A DNA stretch of 64,000 nucleotides, taken from the NCBI GenBank assembly GCA_017427185.1, contig JAFRTJ010000010.1, positions 1 to 64,000 of the forward strand. The letters run 5' to 3'. The position numbers were made by a program, and so were the translations under genes. Each line of letters starts with the position of its first letter. The first letter of the stretch is position 1. The notes under the pieces were generated by a model. It searched no databases. It saw only the letters and a program-made list of their open reading frames with translations, and had not been told where the DNA came from. This DNA is from Bacteroidaceae bacterium. GTDB lineage: Bacteria > Bacteroidota > Bacteroidia > Bacteroidales > Bacteroidaceae. Of the stretch, positions 1 through 8,957 are shown one piece after another.

Positions 1-1
1 C

Positions 2-109
2 ATTCTTGGACACTCTTTGCTTGTCCAGGATGACATCAACGAACTTCTTAAACATCCCCTCGTGGAGGATGAAAAAGACGATGACAGGCAACTTTATTTT
101 GACTTCTAA
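2..109 (+). CDS. C-terminal end of an unidentified protein (partial, runs off the left edge)
   Basis: An open frame enters from the left edge and stops at TAA 107-109, giving about 35 residues that end in QLYFDF. The tail is acidic (EDEKDDD) and the part before it looks helical. No domain is visible in this short piece and I do not recognise the family. It could also be chance coding, although the absence of stops and the ordinary codon choice favour a real gene end. It is followed by a 255-bp gene-free stretch. Confidence 0.45.
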   Translation: MLGHSLLVQDDINELLKHPLVEDEKDDDRQLYFDF

Positions 110-196
110 TCCAATTAACATTTGTTAAGAGACACTAGTGAAATTGCATCTTAGAAATAGCACAAGCTAACGAAGTCTTCTAATAACCGATAAGAT

Positions 197-270
197 GACT
201 CGTGAAGACGAGCAAATAAAACTTGATTCGATAAAGAAAAGGAAAAAAACGGCTTTATCCTTCACGAGTC
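197..270 (+). terminator. Long two-part hairpin followed by a T run; terminator or small structured RNA
   Basis: GACTCGTGAAG (197-207) pairs perfectly with CTTCACGAGTC (260-270). GATAAAG (230-236) pairs with CTTTATC (253-259), directly stacked on the outer stem, leaving a 22-nt bulge (208-229) on the 5' side and a 16-nt apical loop. The outer stem is followed by TTTTGTTAC. This fits a terminator for the gene ending at 109, but the size and bulged architecture are larger than a minimal terminator, so a small RNA is possible. The rest of 110-364 shows nothing else clear. Confidence 0.5.
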
Positions 271-364
271 TTTTGTTACAGGAGATTTTCATAGCAGGGA
301 AAATGGTGGTGTGACAATTGGGACAAAAGACACCCCATTTTTTTTCACGTTTTCACCCCCACGA

Positions 365-784
365 CTAAATTCCTCTATGCTTGAAAATCAAGTCTTTGGC
401 TTCTGTTACCTCCTGAAACTTCCTTTGGGCAACTTGACGGATTTCCTCGCTCATCTGTGCTACCCGATCTGGATGGCTCTGCATGGCATGCTTGCGGTAT
501 GCCTGCCTCACCTCGTCATCTGTAGCAGTGGGCGGAACACCTAGTGTCTGATAAGCCTTGCGTAATGAGTTGGCTTCCTGTGGACGCTGATAAGTCTGGC
601 GATACCTTTGATAACGGCGTTGATAGTTGGCTTGCTGTTGAAAGAACTCATCCGCTTGTTTGGCACGTTTCTTTCGGGTAAAGAATCCTTCTATCATGGT
701 TCCCAGAAAGAAGAACCAAATCATCATCCAGAATCCCCCATGACGATAACCATAAATAGCCAAAATCCACTTAATAAGCCACAT
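365..784 (-). CDS. Small membrane-anchored J-domain (DnaJ-like) protein
   Basis: 139 residues. The N-terminus has a hydrophobic segment (about residues 3-35, rich in W, F and I) that should sit in the membrane. A Gln/Arg/Tyr-rich linker (about 45-70) follows, then a C-terminal J domain (about 76-139) with the diagnostic HPD motif at 104-106, needed in this family to stimulate Hsp70 (DnaK) ATPase. It resembles short DnaJ proteins that recruit DnaK at the membrane; the client is unknown. The ATG at 784 is chosen because the promoter -7 element (803-810 on the opposite strand) lies just upstream and would exclude the longer frame reaching to 853. Divergent from the GH20 operon. Confidence 0.8.
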   Translation of the reverse strand: MWLIKWILAIYGYRHGGFWMMIWFFFLGTMIEGFFTRKKRAKQADEFFQQQANYQRRYQRYRQTYQRPQEANSLRKAYQTLGVPPTATDDEVRQAYRKHAMQSHPDRVAQMSEEIRQVAQRKFQEVTEAKDLIFKHRGI

Positions 785-802
785 ATCGATCGATTTCTCG
801 GA

Positions 803-834
803 CAAAGGTAGACCTTTTCTGCTTTTTTTGCAAA
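803..834 (-). promoter_or_regulatory. Bacteroidetes-type promoter for the J-domain gene
   Basis: Reading the minus strand, TTTG (831-834) is followed after 20 bp by TACCTTTG (803-810), matching the Bacteroidetes -33/-7 consensus. Transcription would start close to 797, about a dozen bases before the ATG at 784. Confidence 0.65.
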
Positions 835-842
835 AAAAATAA

Positions 843-850
843 TACCTTTG
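843..850 (+). promoter_or_regulatory. Putative -7 element for the GH20/GH35 operon
   Basis: TACCTTTG matches TAnnTTTG and lies 43 bp upstream of the ATG at 893. A clear -33 TTTG at the normal distance is not seen (the region is T-rich). It sits back-to-back with the divergent promoter at 803-834, so both could share a regulator. Confidence 0.5.
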
Positions 851-892
851 CATATAACTTTAATGAAAATATAACAAAAATTATTCTTTATC

Positions 893-2500
893 ATGAAACG
901 ACTCAGATATCTACTGATTACCAGTTTAGCGCTATTAGGTTGCAAGCAAGTCACAGCCAGCGTAAACATCATTCCTCAACCCACCTGCATCGAAGTGAAG
1001 AAAGGCTGTTATGTCCTGCCTGAGAAACTTACTATTGGATATAACAATGAAATCCTTGAGCCAGCAGCCCAATACCTGATAGAGAAACTGGCTCCAGCCA
1101 CTGGATACAACATCACTCCTAAAAAAGGCGTCAAAGGAAACATATCCCTACAACTGACCTCTCCTGTGAACCAAGAGGACGAAAGCTATACTCTGCAGTC
1201 AAGCATTGAAGGGGTCACTATCGAATCTTCCAGTTATAAAGGTATCATCCATGGTATCTCTACACTTCGCCAATTACTGCCCTATCAGATTGAAGCGGAG
1301 GCTGTGATTCGTGGCTTGAAATGGGAAGTGCCGGCCGTGAAGATTCAGGATGCTCCCATCTACGAATGGCGTGGCTTAATGCTCGATCCTGTTCGCCACT
1401 TCTACTCTGTCAGCGAGACAAAACGTTTGATCGATATCATGGCATTATACAAATTCTCGAAGTTTCATTGGCACCTGATTGACTCCCAGGCATGGAGAAT
1501 CGAGATAAAGAAATATCCTATGCTGACTGACAAGGGAGCCTGGCGGAATCCAAAGGAAGAATATATTGACGTAGCCTGCGAGCAAAGAGCAATCAATGAG
1601 AAGAATCCTGTTATGCACCTCCCACAAAACTATTTCAAAAATCAGGATGGCAAACGTCTGTATGGCGGTTATTATACCCAGGACGATATCCGCGAGATAG
1701 TTGCCTATGCTGCTGTTCGAGGTATCGATGTAGTACCTGAAATCGATATGCCTGGTCACAACTGGATGGCTACTCAATGTTATCCCTGGCTCAGCTGTGG
1801 CCACGACGGTACCGACCCTCTCTGTCTGGGTAGTGATTCCGTAATGCAGTTCTGTCGTGATGTCTTCAAGGAGGTATTTGAACTTTTCCCTTACAATTTT
1901 ACAGAGATAGGCGGTGATGAGGTTGGACGTGGAAAATGGGCCAACTGCCCTCTTTGCCAAGCTCGAATCAAGGAACAGAATCTGGGTGGACTGGAGGAAC
2001 TTCAGTCTTGGTTTACTCGTGAAATGGAAAAATACTTCAACGAGAACGGACGTCGTCTAATCGGCTGGGATGAAATTCTTGAAGGTGGCGTTTCTCCTAC
2101 TGCTACCGTCAACTGGTGGCAAGGATATCATGGTGATGTGGTACAGCGTTCAACAGCTGGAGGCAACGAGGTCATTTGTTGTCCCACCACCTATTGCTAC
2201 TTCGATTATCCGCAAGACAACAATACGATGCGTACCCTCTATGAAGGTGACGTAGTTCCTACTGATTTATCCGCTGAGCAGAAGAAACTGGTGAAAGGGA
2301 TGCAAGCCAACATCTGGTGTGAATATATTCCTTCCGAAGCTCGCATGCAGTACATGGTATTCCCTCGTGCCCTTGCTTTGGCTGAAAAAGCATGGACCAC
2401 ACAAAGTCAACAAGGTTGGGATTCATATCTCTACCGACTTAATGACCATCTGATGCGTCTCTCAACAATGAAAGTTAATTATCGCCCACTAAACGAATAA
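893..2500 (+). CDS. Beta-N-acetylhexosaminidase, glycoside hydrolase family 20, lipoprotein
   Basis: 535 residues. It should remove terminal beta-linked GlcNAc/GalNAc from host glycans by substrate-assisted catalysis. The N-terminus has a lipoprotein signal with lipobox LLGC (Cys17), so it is probably anchored at the cell surface or in the periplasm. A GH20b-like alpha/beta domain (about 25-155) precedes the catalytic barrel, which starts near YEWRGLMLDP. The GGDE signature places the catalytic Asp342-Glu343 pair. First gene of a forward run; the next ORF starts 4 bp after its stop, so translation is probably coupled. The pairing with a GH35 galactosidase suggests sequential trimming of Gal-GlcNAc ends. 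Confidence 0.92.
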   Translation: MKRLRYLLITSLALLGCKQVTASVNIIPQPTCIEVKKGCYVLPEKLTIGYNNEILEPAAQYLIEKLAPATGYNITPKKGVKGNISLQLTSPVNQEDESYTLQSSIEGVTIESSSYKGIIHGISTLRQLLPYQIEAEAVIRGLKWEVPAVKIQDAPIYEWRGLMLDPVRHFYSVSETKRLIDIMALYKFSKFHWHLIDSQAWRIEIKKYPMLTDKGAWRNPKEEYIDVACEQRAINEKNPVMHLPQNYFKNQDGKRLYGGYYTQDDIREIVAYAAVRGIDVVPEIDMPGHNWMATQCYPWLSCGHDGTDPLCLGSDSVMQFCRDVFKEVFELFPYNFTEIGGDEVGRGKWANCPLCQARIKEQNLGGLEELQSWFTREMEKYFNENGRRLIGWDEILEGGVSPTATVNWWQGYHGDVVQRSTAGGNEVICCPTTYCYFDYPQDNNTMRTLYEGDVVPTDLSAEQKKLVKGMQANIWCEYIPSEARMQYMVFPRALALAEKAWTTQSQQGWDSYLYRLNDHLMRLSTMKVNYRPLNE

Positions 2501-2504
2501 ATCC

Positions 2505-4928
2505 ATGAAAAAACTTTTTCTATTCGTATGTTTATCTGTTTTTACAGCATTCTGTAATATCTCTGCACAAACAGGAAGTCAGTCCGGTAGTTTTCGAATC
2601 GGGAACAAGACTTTCCTGCTCAACGAAAAACCTTTTGTAGTGAAGGCAGCAGAGGTGCACTATCCACGCATCCCACGTGAATACTGGGACCAGCGCATCA
2701 AGATGTGTAAGTCGTTGGGGATGAACACCCTCTGCATCTATATCTTCTGGAACATTCATGAACAGCAAGAGGGCCAATTTGATTTCACAGGCAACAACGA
2801 CATACGCGCCTTCGTGCAATTGGCCCAAAAGAATGGGATGTACATCATTGTGCGTCCTGGTCCTTACGTCTGTGCCGAATGGGAGATGGGTGGTCTGCCC
2901 TGGTGGCTGCTGAAGAAGAAGGATATCCGTCTGCGCGAGCAGGATCCTTATTTCATGGAACGCTTGGAAATCTTCGAGAAGAAAGTGGGCGAGCAGCTGG
3001 GTGACCTGACCATCGAGAAAGGCGGACCCATCATCATGGTGCAAGTGGAGAATGAGTATGGTTCGTATGGCGAAGATAAGCCTTACATCAGCGCCGTTCG
3101 CGACATCATCCGCAAGAGTGGTTTCGACAAGGTCGAGCTGTTCCAATGCGACTGGAGTTCCAACTTCACCAAGAATGGTCTCGATGACCTCACGTGGACG
3201 ATGAACTTCGGCACAGGTGCCAATATCGACAACGAGTTCAAGAAGCTCGGTCAGCTGCGCCCCAACTCGCCGAAGATGTGCTCCGAGTTCTGGAGCGGCT
3301 GGTTCGACAAATGGGGTGGCCGCCATGAGACGCGCGGCGCAGAGGCAATGGTCGATGGCATCTCGCAGATGCTCGACCGAGGCATCAGCTTCTCCCTCTA
3401 CATGACCCACGGAGGTACCAACTGGGGCCACTGGGCAGGCGCCAACAGCCCCGGCTTTGCTCCCGACGTCACCTCCTATGACTACGATGCGCCCATCAAC
3501 GAGGCTGGTCAGGTGACCGACAAGTTCTGGAAGCTGCGTAAAGCCATGGAAAAATACAGCGGCAACTGGGATCCCGTCAATCAGAAATGGGTAGGCTCGA
3601 AGAAGTTGCCTGCCGTGCCGAAGGAATATCCCACCATTGCCATTCCAAAGTTCGAGCTGAAGGAGTTTGACCCGCTGTTTTACGGTTGCGACAGCATCGC
3701 TGTTAAGGGCGGTTTGATGACCTTTGAGGAGATGGACTTTGGCTGGGGATCAATGATGTACGTTACGGAGTTACCCGCAATCCCCGTTCCGAGTATTATG
3801 AAGCTGGATGCCCACGATTATGCTCAGGTATTCATCAATGGCAAGTTCATTGGCAAGGTGGATCGTGTGAAACACGAACAGACATTGAAACTGCCTGCCG
3901 TGAAGAAAGGCGACTATCTGATGATTCTCGTAGAGGGCATGGGACGCATCAATTTTGGTCGTGCCATCAAGGACTTCAAGGGCATTGTCAGCGACGTTAT
4001 TATCACAGCTGAAGTTGACAACAACGAAACAACATGGAAGCCCCGTCGGTGGATCAAGGCTCGTCTGCAAGACGACTACGAGACAGCCAAGAATGCCTTC
4101 CAATCGCGTTATAGATGTGTGAAAGTGATGCCTCACATGCATAATGGTAAGTGTGTGGAAGTAATGCTCGAGGGCATCGGCTACTATCGCGGCTACTTCA
4201 ACCTGAAGAAGGTGGGCGACACCTTCCTCAACCTTGAGAACTGGGGCAAGGGTCAGGTCTATGTCAACGGCCATGCCATTGGTCGCCACTGGTACATCGG
4301 GCCGCAGCAGACACTTTACGTCCCAGGCTGTTGGCTGAAGAAAGGTAAGAATGAGGTCATCGTTCTCGACGTGATGGGACCACGTGGCGAGAAAACAATC
4401 GAAGGCTTACAGAAACCTATCATCGACAAGTTGAACCTCGACCGTCCGCAGACGCATCGTTTGGAAGGCCAGACATTGGACCTTACTGGCGAAAAGCCTG
4501 TTCTTGAGGGTGAGTTCAAGGCTGGCAATGGATGGCAGGAAGTGAAGTTCCCGCAGCCTGTCAGCGGTCGCTACGTCTGCATCGAAGCCCTCGATAGCCA
4601 CATGAACCGCGAGTACTGCTGCATTGCCGAATGGTATATGCTCGGGGCTGACGGCACGCGTCTCTCGCGTGAACCCTGGCAGGTGGCGTACTGCGACGAC
4701 GAGGACATCGAGTCGGGCAACAAGACTGCCGACAAGATCTTCGACCTTCAGGAGAGTACCTACTGGTCAACGAATCAAGGAGTCAAGTTCCCCCACCATC
4801 TGATCATCGACCTCGGACAGGATCAAACCTTCACGGGTTTCCAATACTTACCACGCGCAGAAGCAGGTGCACCAGAGAGTATCAAGCATTATCGGATCTA
4901 CGTCAAGAGTGAAAGTTTTAAATTCTGA
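2505..4928 (+). CDS. Beta-galactosidase, glycoside hydrolase family 35, with C-terminal discoidin-type domain
   Basis: 807 residues with a cleavable signal peptide (about 1-22, ending NISAQ). The GH35 TIM barrel spans roughly 30-350. The acid/base is Glu184 in VENEYGS and the nucleophile is Glu261 in CSEFWSGWFD. Beta-sandwich domains follow, and the last ~140 residues look like a galactose-binding/F5-8 type C module (DLGQDQTFTGFQYLPR) that may bind sugars. It should release terminal beta-galactose from secreted or host glycans. Located 4 bp downstream of the GH20 gene in the same operon. The middle of the gene (about 3.1-3.6 kb) is more GC-rich than the ends, with no frame disruption. Confidence 0.92.
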   Translation: MKKLFLFVCLSVFTAFCNISAQTGSQSGSFRIGNKTFLLNEKPFVVKAAEVHYPRIPREYWDQRIKMCKSLGMNTLCIYIFWNIHEQQEGQFDFTGNNDIRAFVQLAQKNGMYIIVRPGPYVCAEWEMGGLPWWLLKKKDIRLREQDPYFMERLEIFEKKVGEQLGDLTIEKGGPIIMVQVENEYGSYGEDKPYISAVRDIIRKSGFDKVELFQCDWSSNFTKNGLDDLTWTMNFGTGANIDNEFKKLGQLRPNSPKMCSEFWSGWFDKWGGRHETRGAEAMVDGISQMLDRGISFSLYMTHGGTNWGHWAGANSPGFAPDVTSYDYDAPINEAGQVTDKFWKLRKAMEKYSGNWDPVNQKWVGSKKLPAVPKEYPTIAIPKFELKEFDPLFYGCDSIAVKGGLMTFEEMDFGWGSMMYVTELPAIPVPSIMKLDAHDYAQVFINGKFIGKVDRVKHEQTLKLPAVKKGDYLMILVEGMGRINFGRAIKDFKGIVSDVIITAEVDNNETTWKPRRWIKARLQDDYETAKNAFQSRYRCVKVMPHMHNGKCVEVMLEGIGYYRGYFNLKKVGDTFLNLENWGKGQVYVNGHAIGRHWYIGPQQTLYVPGCWLKKGKNEVIVLDVMGPRGEKTIEGLQKPIIDKLNLDRPQTHRLEGQTLDLTGEKPVLEGEFKAGNGWQEVKFPQPVSGRYVCIEALDSHMNREYCCIAEWYMLGADGTRLSREPWQVAYCDDEDIESGNKTADKIFDLQESTYWSTNQGVKFPHHLIIDLGQDQTFTGFQYLPRAEAGAPESIKHYRIYVKSESFKF

Positions 4929-4959
4929 TGCATAACGTATAACCATTGAACCTGACAAC

Positions 4960-6234
4960 ATGAAGAGAATATTTTATGTGCTTGCACTTCTGATTCTCAC
5001 AAATGGGATTTGGGCACAGAAAACCATTATCGAAGAGATTCGTAAAGACAAGAACATCAGTGGCGGAGGGTACTACGCCTACCCTTATCCTGAGCATCCC
5101 TTGCCCAGTCTGACCCCAGCTCCCAAAGGGTATAAACCCTTCTATATCAGTCACTACGGGCGACACGGAAGCCGTTGGTTGCATGATGCCAAGCAGTACA
5201 AGTTGCCCGTGGAATCGTTGACCAAAGCAGACCGATATGGTAAACTTACCCCTCGTGGCCGCGAAGTTCTCGCACAACTACGCCAGATTCAGGAGGAGTC
5301 GAAGGGCCGTATTGGCGAACTGACACCTTTGGGTGCCCGCCAGCATGAAGGCATCGCACAACGTATGACAAAGAACTTTCCTGAAGTCTTCAGAGGGAAA
5401 GGTCTGATTGACTGCAAATCCAGTGTCGTCATGCGATGTGCCCTGTCTATGCTTAACGAGGTGAAGGTATTCCAGGCCTTCAATCCTCGACTTCACGTCA
5501 AGGCTGATGCCAGTCAGGCCGACATGTGGTATATGGTCTATGGAAACGAGAAGGCCAATGAGTTGGAACGTCAGGCCAGAGACAATGAGTTGGCAGCCTA
5601 CAGGCGCAATCACATGCATCTCGATCATTTCCTGCATGCTCTTTTCACAGACACGAAGTTCGCTCAAGACAGCCTTGACATTCCGAACTTCACAGGAAAT
5701 ATGTCAGCCATTATCTCCAATCAGCAAAGCCATGATACTGATGTCTCTTTCTGGGACCTTTTCGATGAACAGGAACTTCTCGACAACTGGTTGTGCGACA
5801 ACGCTTTTTGGTACGTCGCTCGAAGCTCGTCGCCCATCAGCAAAGGCTATATGCCACACTTGGCTGAGAACCTCCTGCGCAACATCATCGAGTCAGCGGA
5901 TAAAGCCATTGCAGACGGCACATGCCAAGCGAATCTCCGTTTTGGTCATGACGCATGTCTGATGCCTCTCGTCTCACTAATGAACCTAGGAGATTACGGG
6001 GCCATCATCGATGATCTGGAAGACCTGCCTGATCGCAACTGGTGGCTCCATCGCATCATCCCAATGGGTGGGAATCTTCAGCTCATCTTCTATCGCAAGA
6101 AGAAGTCTGATGACATTCTCGTCAAAGCCCTTCTCTGCGAGAACGAGGTCACCTTCCCTATCCCATCAGACCTGGCGCCCTATTATCACTGGTCGGACGT
6201 TCGCGACTATTATCTGAAAATGCTAACACCTTGA
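4960..6234 (+). CDS. Secreted histidine acid phosphatase (phytase/MINPP-like clade)
   Basis: 424 residues with a signal peptide (1-20, ending IWAQ). The clade-2 histidine phosphatase signature RHGSRW occurs at 68-73, with His69 as the expected phospho-accepting residue, and a C-terminal HD pair (His330-Asp331) supplies the proton donor. HD rather than HAE suggests an acid phosphatase or phytase, but the substrate (inositol phosphates, sugar phosphates) cannot be read from sequence. It follows the GH35 gene by 31 bp and probably shares its transcript, linking phosphate release to glycan breakdown. Confidence 0.85.
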   Translation: MKRIFYVLALLILTNGIWAQKTIIEEIRKDKNISGGGYYAYPYPEHPLPSLTPAPKGYKPFYISHYGRHGSRWLHDAKQYKLPVESLTKADRYGKLTPRGREVLAQLRQIQEESKGRIGELTPLGARQHEGIAQRMTKNFPEVFRGKGLIDCKSSVVMRCALSMLNEVKVFQAFNPRLHVKADASQADMWYMVYGNEKANELERQARDNELAAYRRNHMHLDHFLHALFTDTKFAQDSLDIPNFTGNMSAIISNQQSHDTDVSFWDLFDEQELLDNWLCDNAFWYVARSSSPISKGYMPHLAENLLRNIIESADKAIADGTCQANLRFGHDACLMPLVSLMNLGDYGAIIDDLEDLPDRNWWLHRIIPMGGNLQLIFYRKKKSDDILVKALLCENEVTFPIPSDLAPYYHWSDVRDYYLKMLTP

Positions 6235-6285
6235 TCTCTAGCAGAATCACTCATCCGCATTCCTATCTCATCATCCCGCAACCTC

Positions 6286-6777
6286 ATGTCTGACCAACGG
6301 CTCAAAGACCTCAAAACCACCTTGCGTGTATTAGGGAAACTTGATACGGAAGTCCCCAAGGAGATTCTCATCGAGATCTCACAAAAGATTCTCAGCAAAG
6401 AGGCTGCAAGAGAGGAACGGCGCATGAAGCGCATGAGCGAGGAAGAACTCGTTCGTCATGAGAAAAGAACACGTCGAATCCTGCGAGTCAACACGTTCGA
6501 TGGACGGATACTACAGGAGAAGACCAACGAAGCCACTTTTCTCCTTGCGCTGCAGGAAGCAGGAATGGACCAGCTGGAAGCAATCGACCACCTCATCCTT
6601 CGACACAACCCTCTTTTCATTCACGACAGTTCTGGCAAACGAAAACGCATCTCCAACTACAGGATGCTACGTCCAGGACTCTTTATCTTCAAGAAGACCA
6701 AGACGGAGGAAAAAGTTCGTATTCTGAAACAACTGGATTCCCAATTGCAAATGAATTGGGACATCCAGCTATTATGA
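6286..6777 (+). CDS. Hypothetical protein, small, charged
   Basis: 163 residues with no signal peptide or membrane segment. The first ~65 residues are strongly charged and predicted helical (a run of R, K and E around 52-70). The remainder, from RVNTFDGRILQEK on, has an alternating pattern that reminds me of a small domain seen in uncharacterised Bacteroidetes proteins. I cannot name the family or function. Last gene of the forward operon, 51 bp after the phosphatase, ending 20 bp before the convergent CobW-like gene. Confidence 0.6.
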   Translation: MSDQRLKDLKTTLRVLGKLDTEVPKEILIEISQKILSKEAAREERRMKRMSEEELVRHEKRTRRILRVNTFDGRILQEKTNEATFLLALQEAGMDQLEAIDHLILRHNPLFIHDSSGKRKRISNYRMLRPGLFIFKKTKTEEKVRILKQLDSQLQMNWDIQLL

Positions 6778-6797
6778 GGCATGAGTGAGAGGTGGTC

Positions 6798-8033
6798 TCA
6801 ACGATTGTCGAGACAGGCATCCAGCTCACGAGTGATGAACTCTTTATCGAGATTCTGACCGATAAAGACAAGTTTCTGCATACGGTCGCCATAATCAGGA
6901 TCCCAGTCACGGCGAAGTCCTGCATCACGATCCAGCATGTTCTCTAACTCATCCTTAGGCATAGTGGCATACCACTGGCCCGCATTGCGCAGAGAGAACT
7001 GTTTGCCTGCCTGCTCGAAGACATAGCAAGTGTCCTCTTCGCGTGTGAAATAGCAGATTCCCTTGGCGCGGATGATATTGGCTGGCCAATTTCGAGCGAC
7101 GAAATGATCAAAGAGGCTCAGCTTGAGCGGCTGTCGACGGTAATAAACGAACGTGCCGATGCCATATTCCTCAGCCTCGCCTTCATCGTCGTGATGATGA
7201 TGGTGATGATGACCTTCATGGTGGTCGTGTTCTTCCTCATCATGATCCTCGTGCTCATGATGATGCTCGTGCTCATCCTCATCCTCGTCATCATCCTCAT
7301 CGTGATGCTCGAGCTCTGCTATCCAAGCGGCAGAGGTGGCAACCTTGTCGAAATCGAACATGCCTGTGTTCACAATCTTATCGAGGTCAACATCACCATA
7401 GTTGCACTCCAGAATCTCAGCCTTGGGCTGGAGGGAACGGATAATCTCACAAATGCGACGCAATTCCTGGGGAGTCACCTCTGCAGCCTTGTTGAGTAAG
7501 ATAATGTTGCAGAATTCTATCTGCTGGATGACGAGATTCTCGATGTCGTCTTCATCGATGTTGTCGCGCACAAGATTGTCGCCGTTGCCAAACTCATCAC
7601 GCATACGCAGCGCATCAACAACCGTCACGATACAATCAAGCACTGGCGTTCCTCCCTCAGAATAACGAGCATCCAGCTGAGGGATAGAGCAAATGGTCTG
7701 AGCAATGGGAGCAGGCTCGCAGATACCGCTTGCCTCGATGACTATATAGTCGAAACGATGCATGGAAACGATATCGTGCAACTGCTGGACGAGATCCATC
7801 TTCAGGGTGCAGCAGATGCAACCATTCTGGAGAGCCACAAGGCTATCGTCGCTCTGGCCAACGATGCCGCCCTGTTGAATCAGATTAGCATCGATGTTAA
7901 CCTCACCAATATCATTTACAATAACAGCAAACTTAATACCTTTCCTATTGGAAAGAATACGATTGAGAAGTGTAGTCTTACCGCTGCCCAAGTAACCCGT
8001 GAGCAGTAAAACGGGAGTATTTACCTTATTCAT
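6798..8033 (-). CDS. COG0523/CobW-family GTPase, putative metal chaperone with His/Asp/Glu-rich insert
   Basis: 411 residues. Walker A GYLGSGKTT (13-21), the family CxCC metal motif GCICCTL (71-77), a Walker B-like segment IVIEASGICEP (97-107), and a C-terminal CobW_C domain (about 290-400). Between the halves lies a very long His/Asp/Glu tract (about 242-289) expected to bind Zn, Ni or Co ions. The guanine-specificity motif NKxD reads NKAA (181-184), so the usual Asp is absent. Family members insert metals or help under zinc limitation; no Zur box was recognised here. Monocistronic, with its own promoter. Confidence 0.85.
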   Translation of the reverse strand: MNKVNTPVLLLTGYLGSGKTTLLNRILSNRKGIKFAVIVNDIGEVNIDANLIQQGGIVGQSDDSLVALQNGCICCTLKMDLVQQLHDIVSMHRFDYIVIEASGICEPAPIAQTICSIPQLDARYSEGGTPVLDCIVTVVDALRMRDEFGNGDNLVRDNIDEDDIENLVIQQIEFCNIILLNKAAEVTPQELRRICEIIRSLQPKAEILECNYGDVDLDKIVNTGMFDFDKVATSAAWIAELEHHDEDDDEDEDEHEHHHEHEDHDEEEHDHHEGHHHHHHHDDEGEAEEYGIGTFVYYRRQPLKLSLFDHFVARNWPANIIRAKGICYFTREEDTCYVFEQAGKQFSLRNAGQWYATMPKDELENMLDRDAGLRRDWDPDYGDRMQKLVFIGQNLDKEFITRELDACLDNR

Positions 8034-8071
8034 ATATTATAGCTCAAAAGTGCTCTTTTTGAAAGTTCATG

Positions 8072-8102
8072 CAAAGTTATACCCTTTTTGTCAAAGCACA
8101 AA
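8072..8102 (-). promoter_or_regulatory. Promoter of the CobW-family GTPase gene
   Basis: On the minus strand TTTG (8099-8102) is followed after 19 bp by TAACTTTG (8072-8079), a good Bacteroidetes promoter, with about 38 bp of leader before the ATG at 8033. It lies back-to-back with the promoter of the divergent hydrolase. Confidence 0.6.
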
Positions 8103-8124
8103 AAGTATTCTCAAAAATTTTGCG

Positions 8125-8132
8125 TATCTTTG
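8125..8132 (+). promoter_or_regulatory. Putative -7 element for the alpha/beta hydrolase gene
   Basis: TATCTTTG fits TAnnTTTG. Transcription from it would begin near 8139, which rules out the upstream ATG at 8088 and favours ATG 8154 (or 8142). The -33 element is not obvious. Confidence 0.5.
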
Positions 8133-8153
8133 TCTGCGAAAATGTATCGAACC

Positions 8154-8957
8154 ATGACCAGAGTCATATATATACTTCTGCTCGTCCTGATGTGTGTGCC
8201 TTCAGCAGGGCAAGAATTCAAGGCTTTCAAGGGGACGGTTCCAGGTAGCTACAACTACTGGTTCCTTGACCCGCAGGTGGAAGACGATCCCAACGCCCAC
8301 TTCCCTCTCCTCATCTTTCTGCATGGAGCCAGCCTGTGTGGCAACAACCTGGACAAAGTGAAACGGTACGGCCCCATCAGCGCTGTGGCGAGGGGGCGAA
8401 GCATAGACAGCTACATCCTGGCTCCTCAGAACAACGGAGGGGCATGGCGACCAGAAAAAATCATGAAGATAGTGGATTGGGCCATCGAGCACTATTCGGT
8501 AGACACAACACGCATTTATGTCTATGGAATGAGCCTGGGAGGTTACGGAACGATAGACTTCACGGCCACCTATCCTGAGCGAGTGGCAGCAGCGATGGCC
8601 ATTTGTGGAGGAGGCAGCGTGAAGGACCTGTCAGGCCTCTCGAAAGTACCCCTTTGGATCATTCATGGGACAGCAGACCGTGCCGTTTCTATCAAAGAGT
8701 CAGACCGTGTGGTGAATGCCATCAAGGCTACGGGCGACGAATCGCGTCTGATATACACAAAGCTGCCAGGAGTGGATCATGGAAGGCCCGCTCGCCTCTT
8801 CTACATGTACCAGACCTACGACTGGCTCTTCAGCCATAGCACTCAAGACCCCAATCGTGAAGTCTGCCGCGACTTTGAGGTAACCAAGGAAATGCTGAAT
8901 CAGGCATACCAAGACCTAGGCAGAAATCAGCAAATAGATGAGACAGAGTATGAGTGA
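8154..8957 (+). CDS. Secreted alpha/beta hydrolase (esterase/peptidase-like)
   Basis: 267 residues with a signal peptide (1-20, ending CVPSAGQ). Alpha/beta hydrolase fold with an oxyanion HG motif (FLHGAS), nucleophile Ser127 in GMSLGG, and probable Asp175 (HGTADRAV) and His209 (GVDHG) completing the triad. It resembles the predicted-peptidase/polyhydroxybutyrate-depolymerase-like esterase group; the substrate is unknown and a carbohydrate esterase role is plausible given the neighbouring hydrolases. The start at 8154 is preferred over ATGs at 8142 and 8088 because of the promoter position and signal peptide. Single gene, followed by a long gene-free stretch. Confidence 0.8.
   Translation: MTRVIYILLLVLMCVPSAGQEFKAFKGTVPGSYNYWFLDPQVEDDPNAHFPLLIFLHGASLCGNNLDKVKRYGPISAVARGRSIDSYILAPQNNGGAWRPEKIMKIVDWAIEHYSVDTTRIYVYGMSLGGYGTIDFTATYPERVAAAMAICGGGSVKDLSGLSKVPLWIIHGTADRAVSIKESDRVVNAIKATGDESRLIYTKLPGVDHGRPARLFYMYQTYDWLFSHSTQDPNREVCRDFEVTKEMLNQAYQDLGRNQQIDETEYE

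Noticed and set aside
7104..7499. Plus-strand frame with a highly hydrophobic Met/Val/Leu stretch that mimics membrane segments
   Set aside because: It is the antisense reading of the His/Asp codons of the CobW-family insert.
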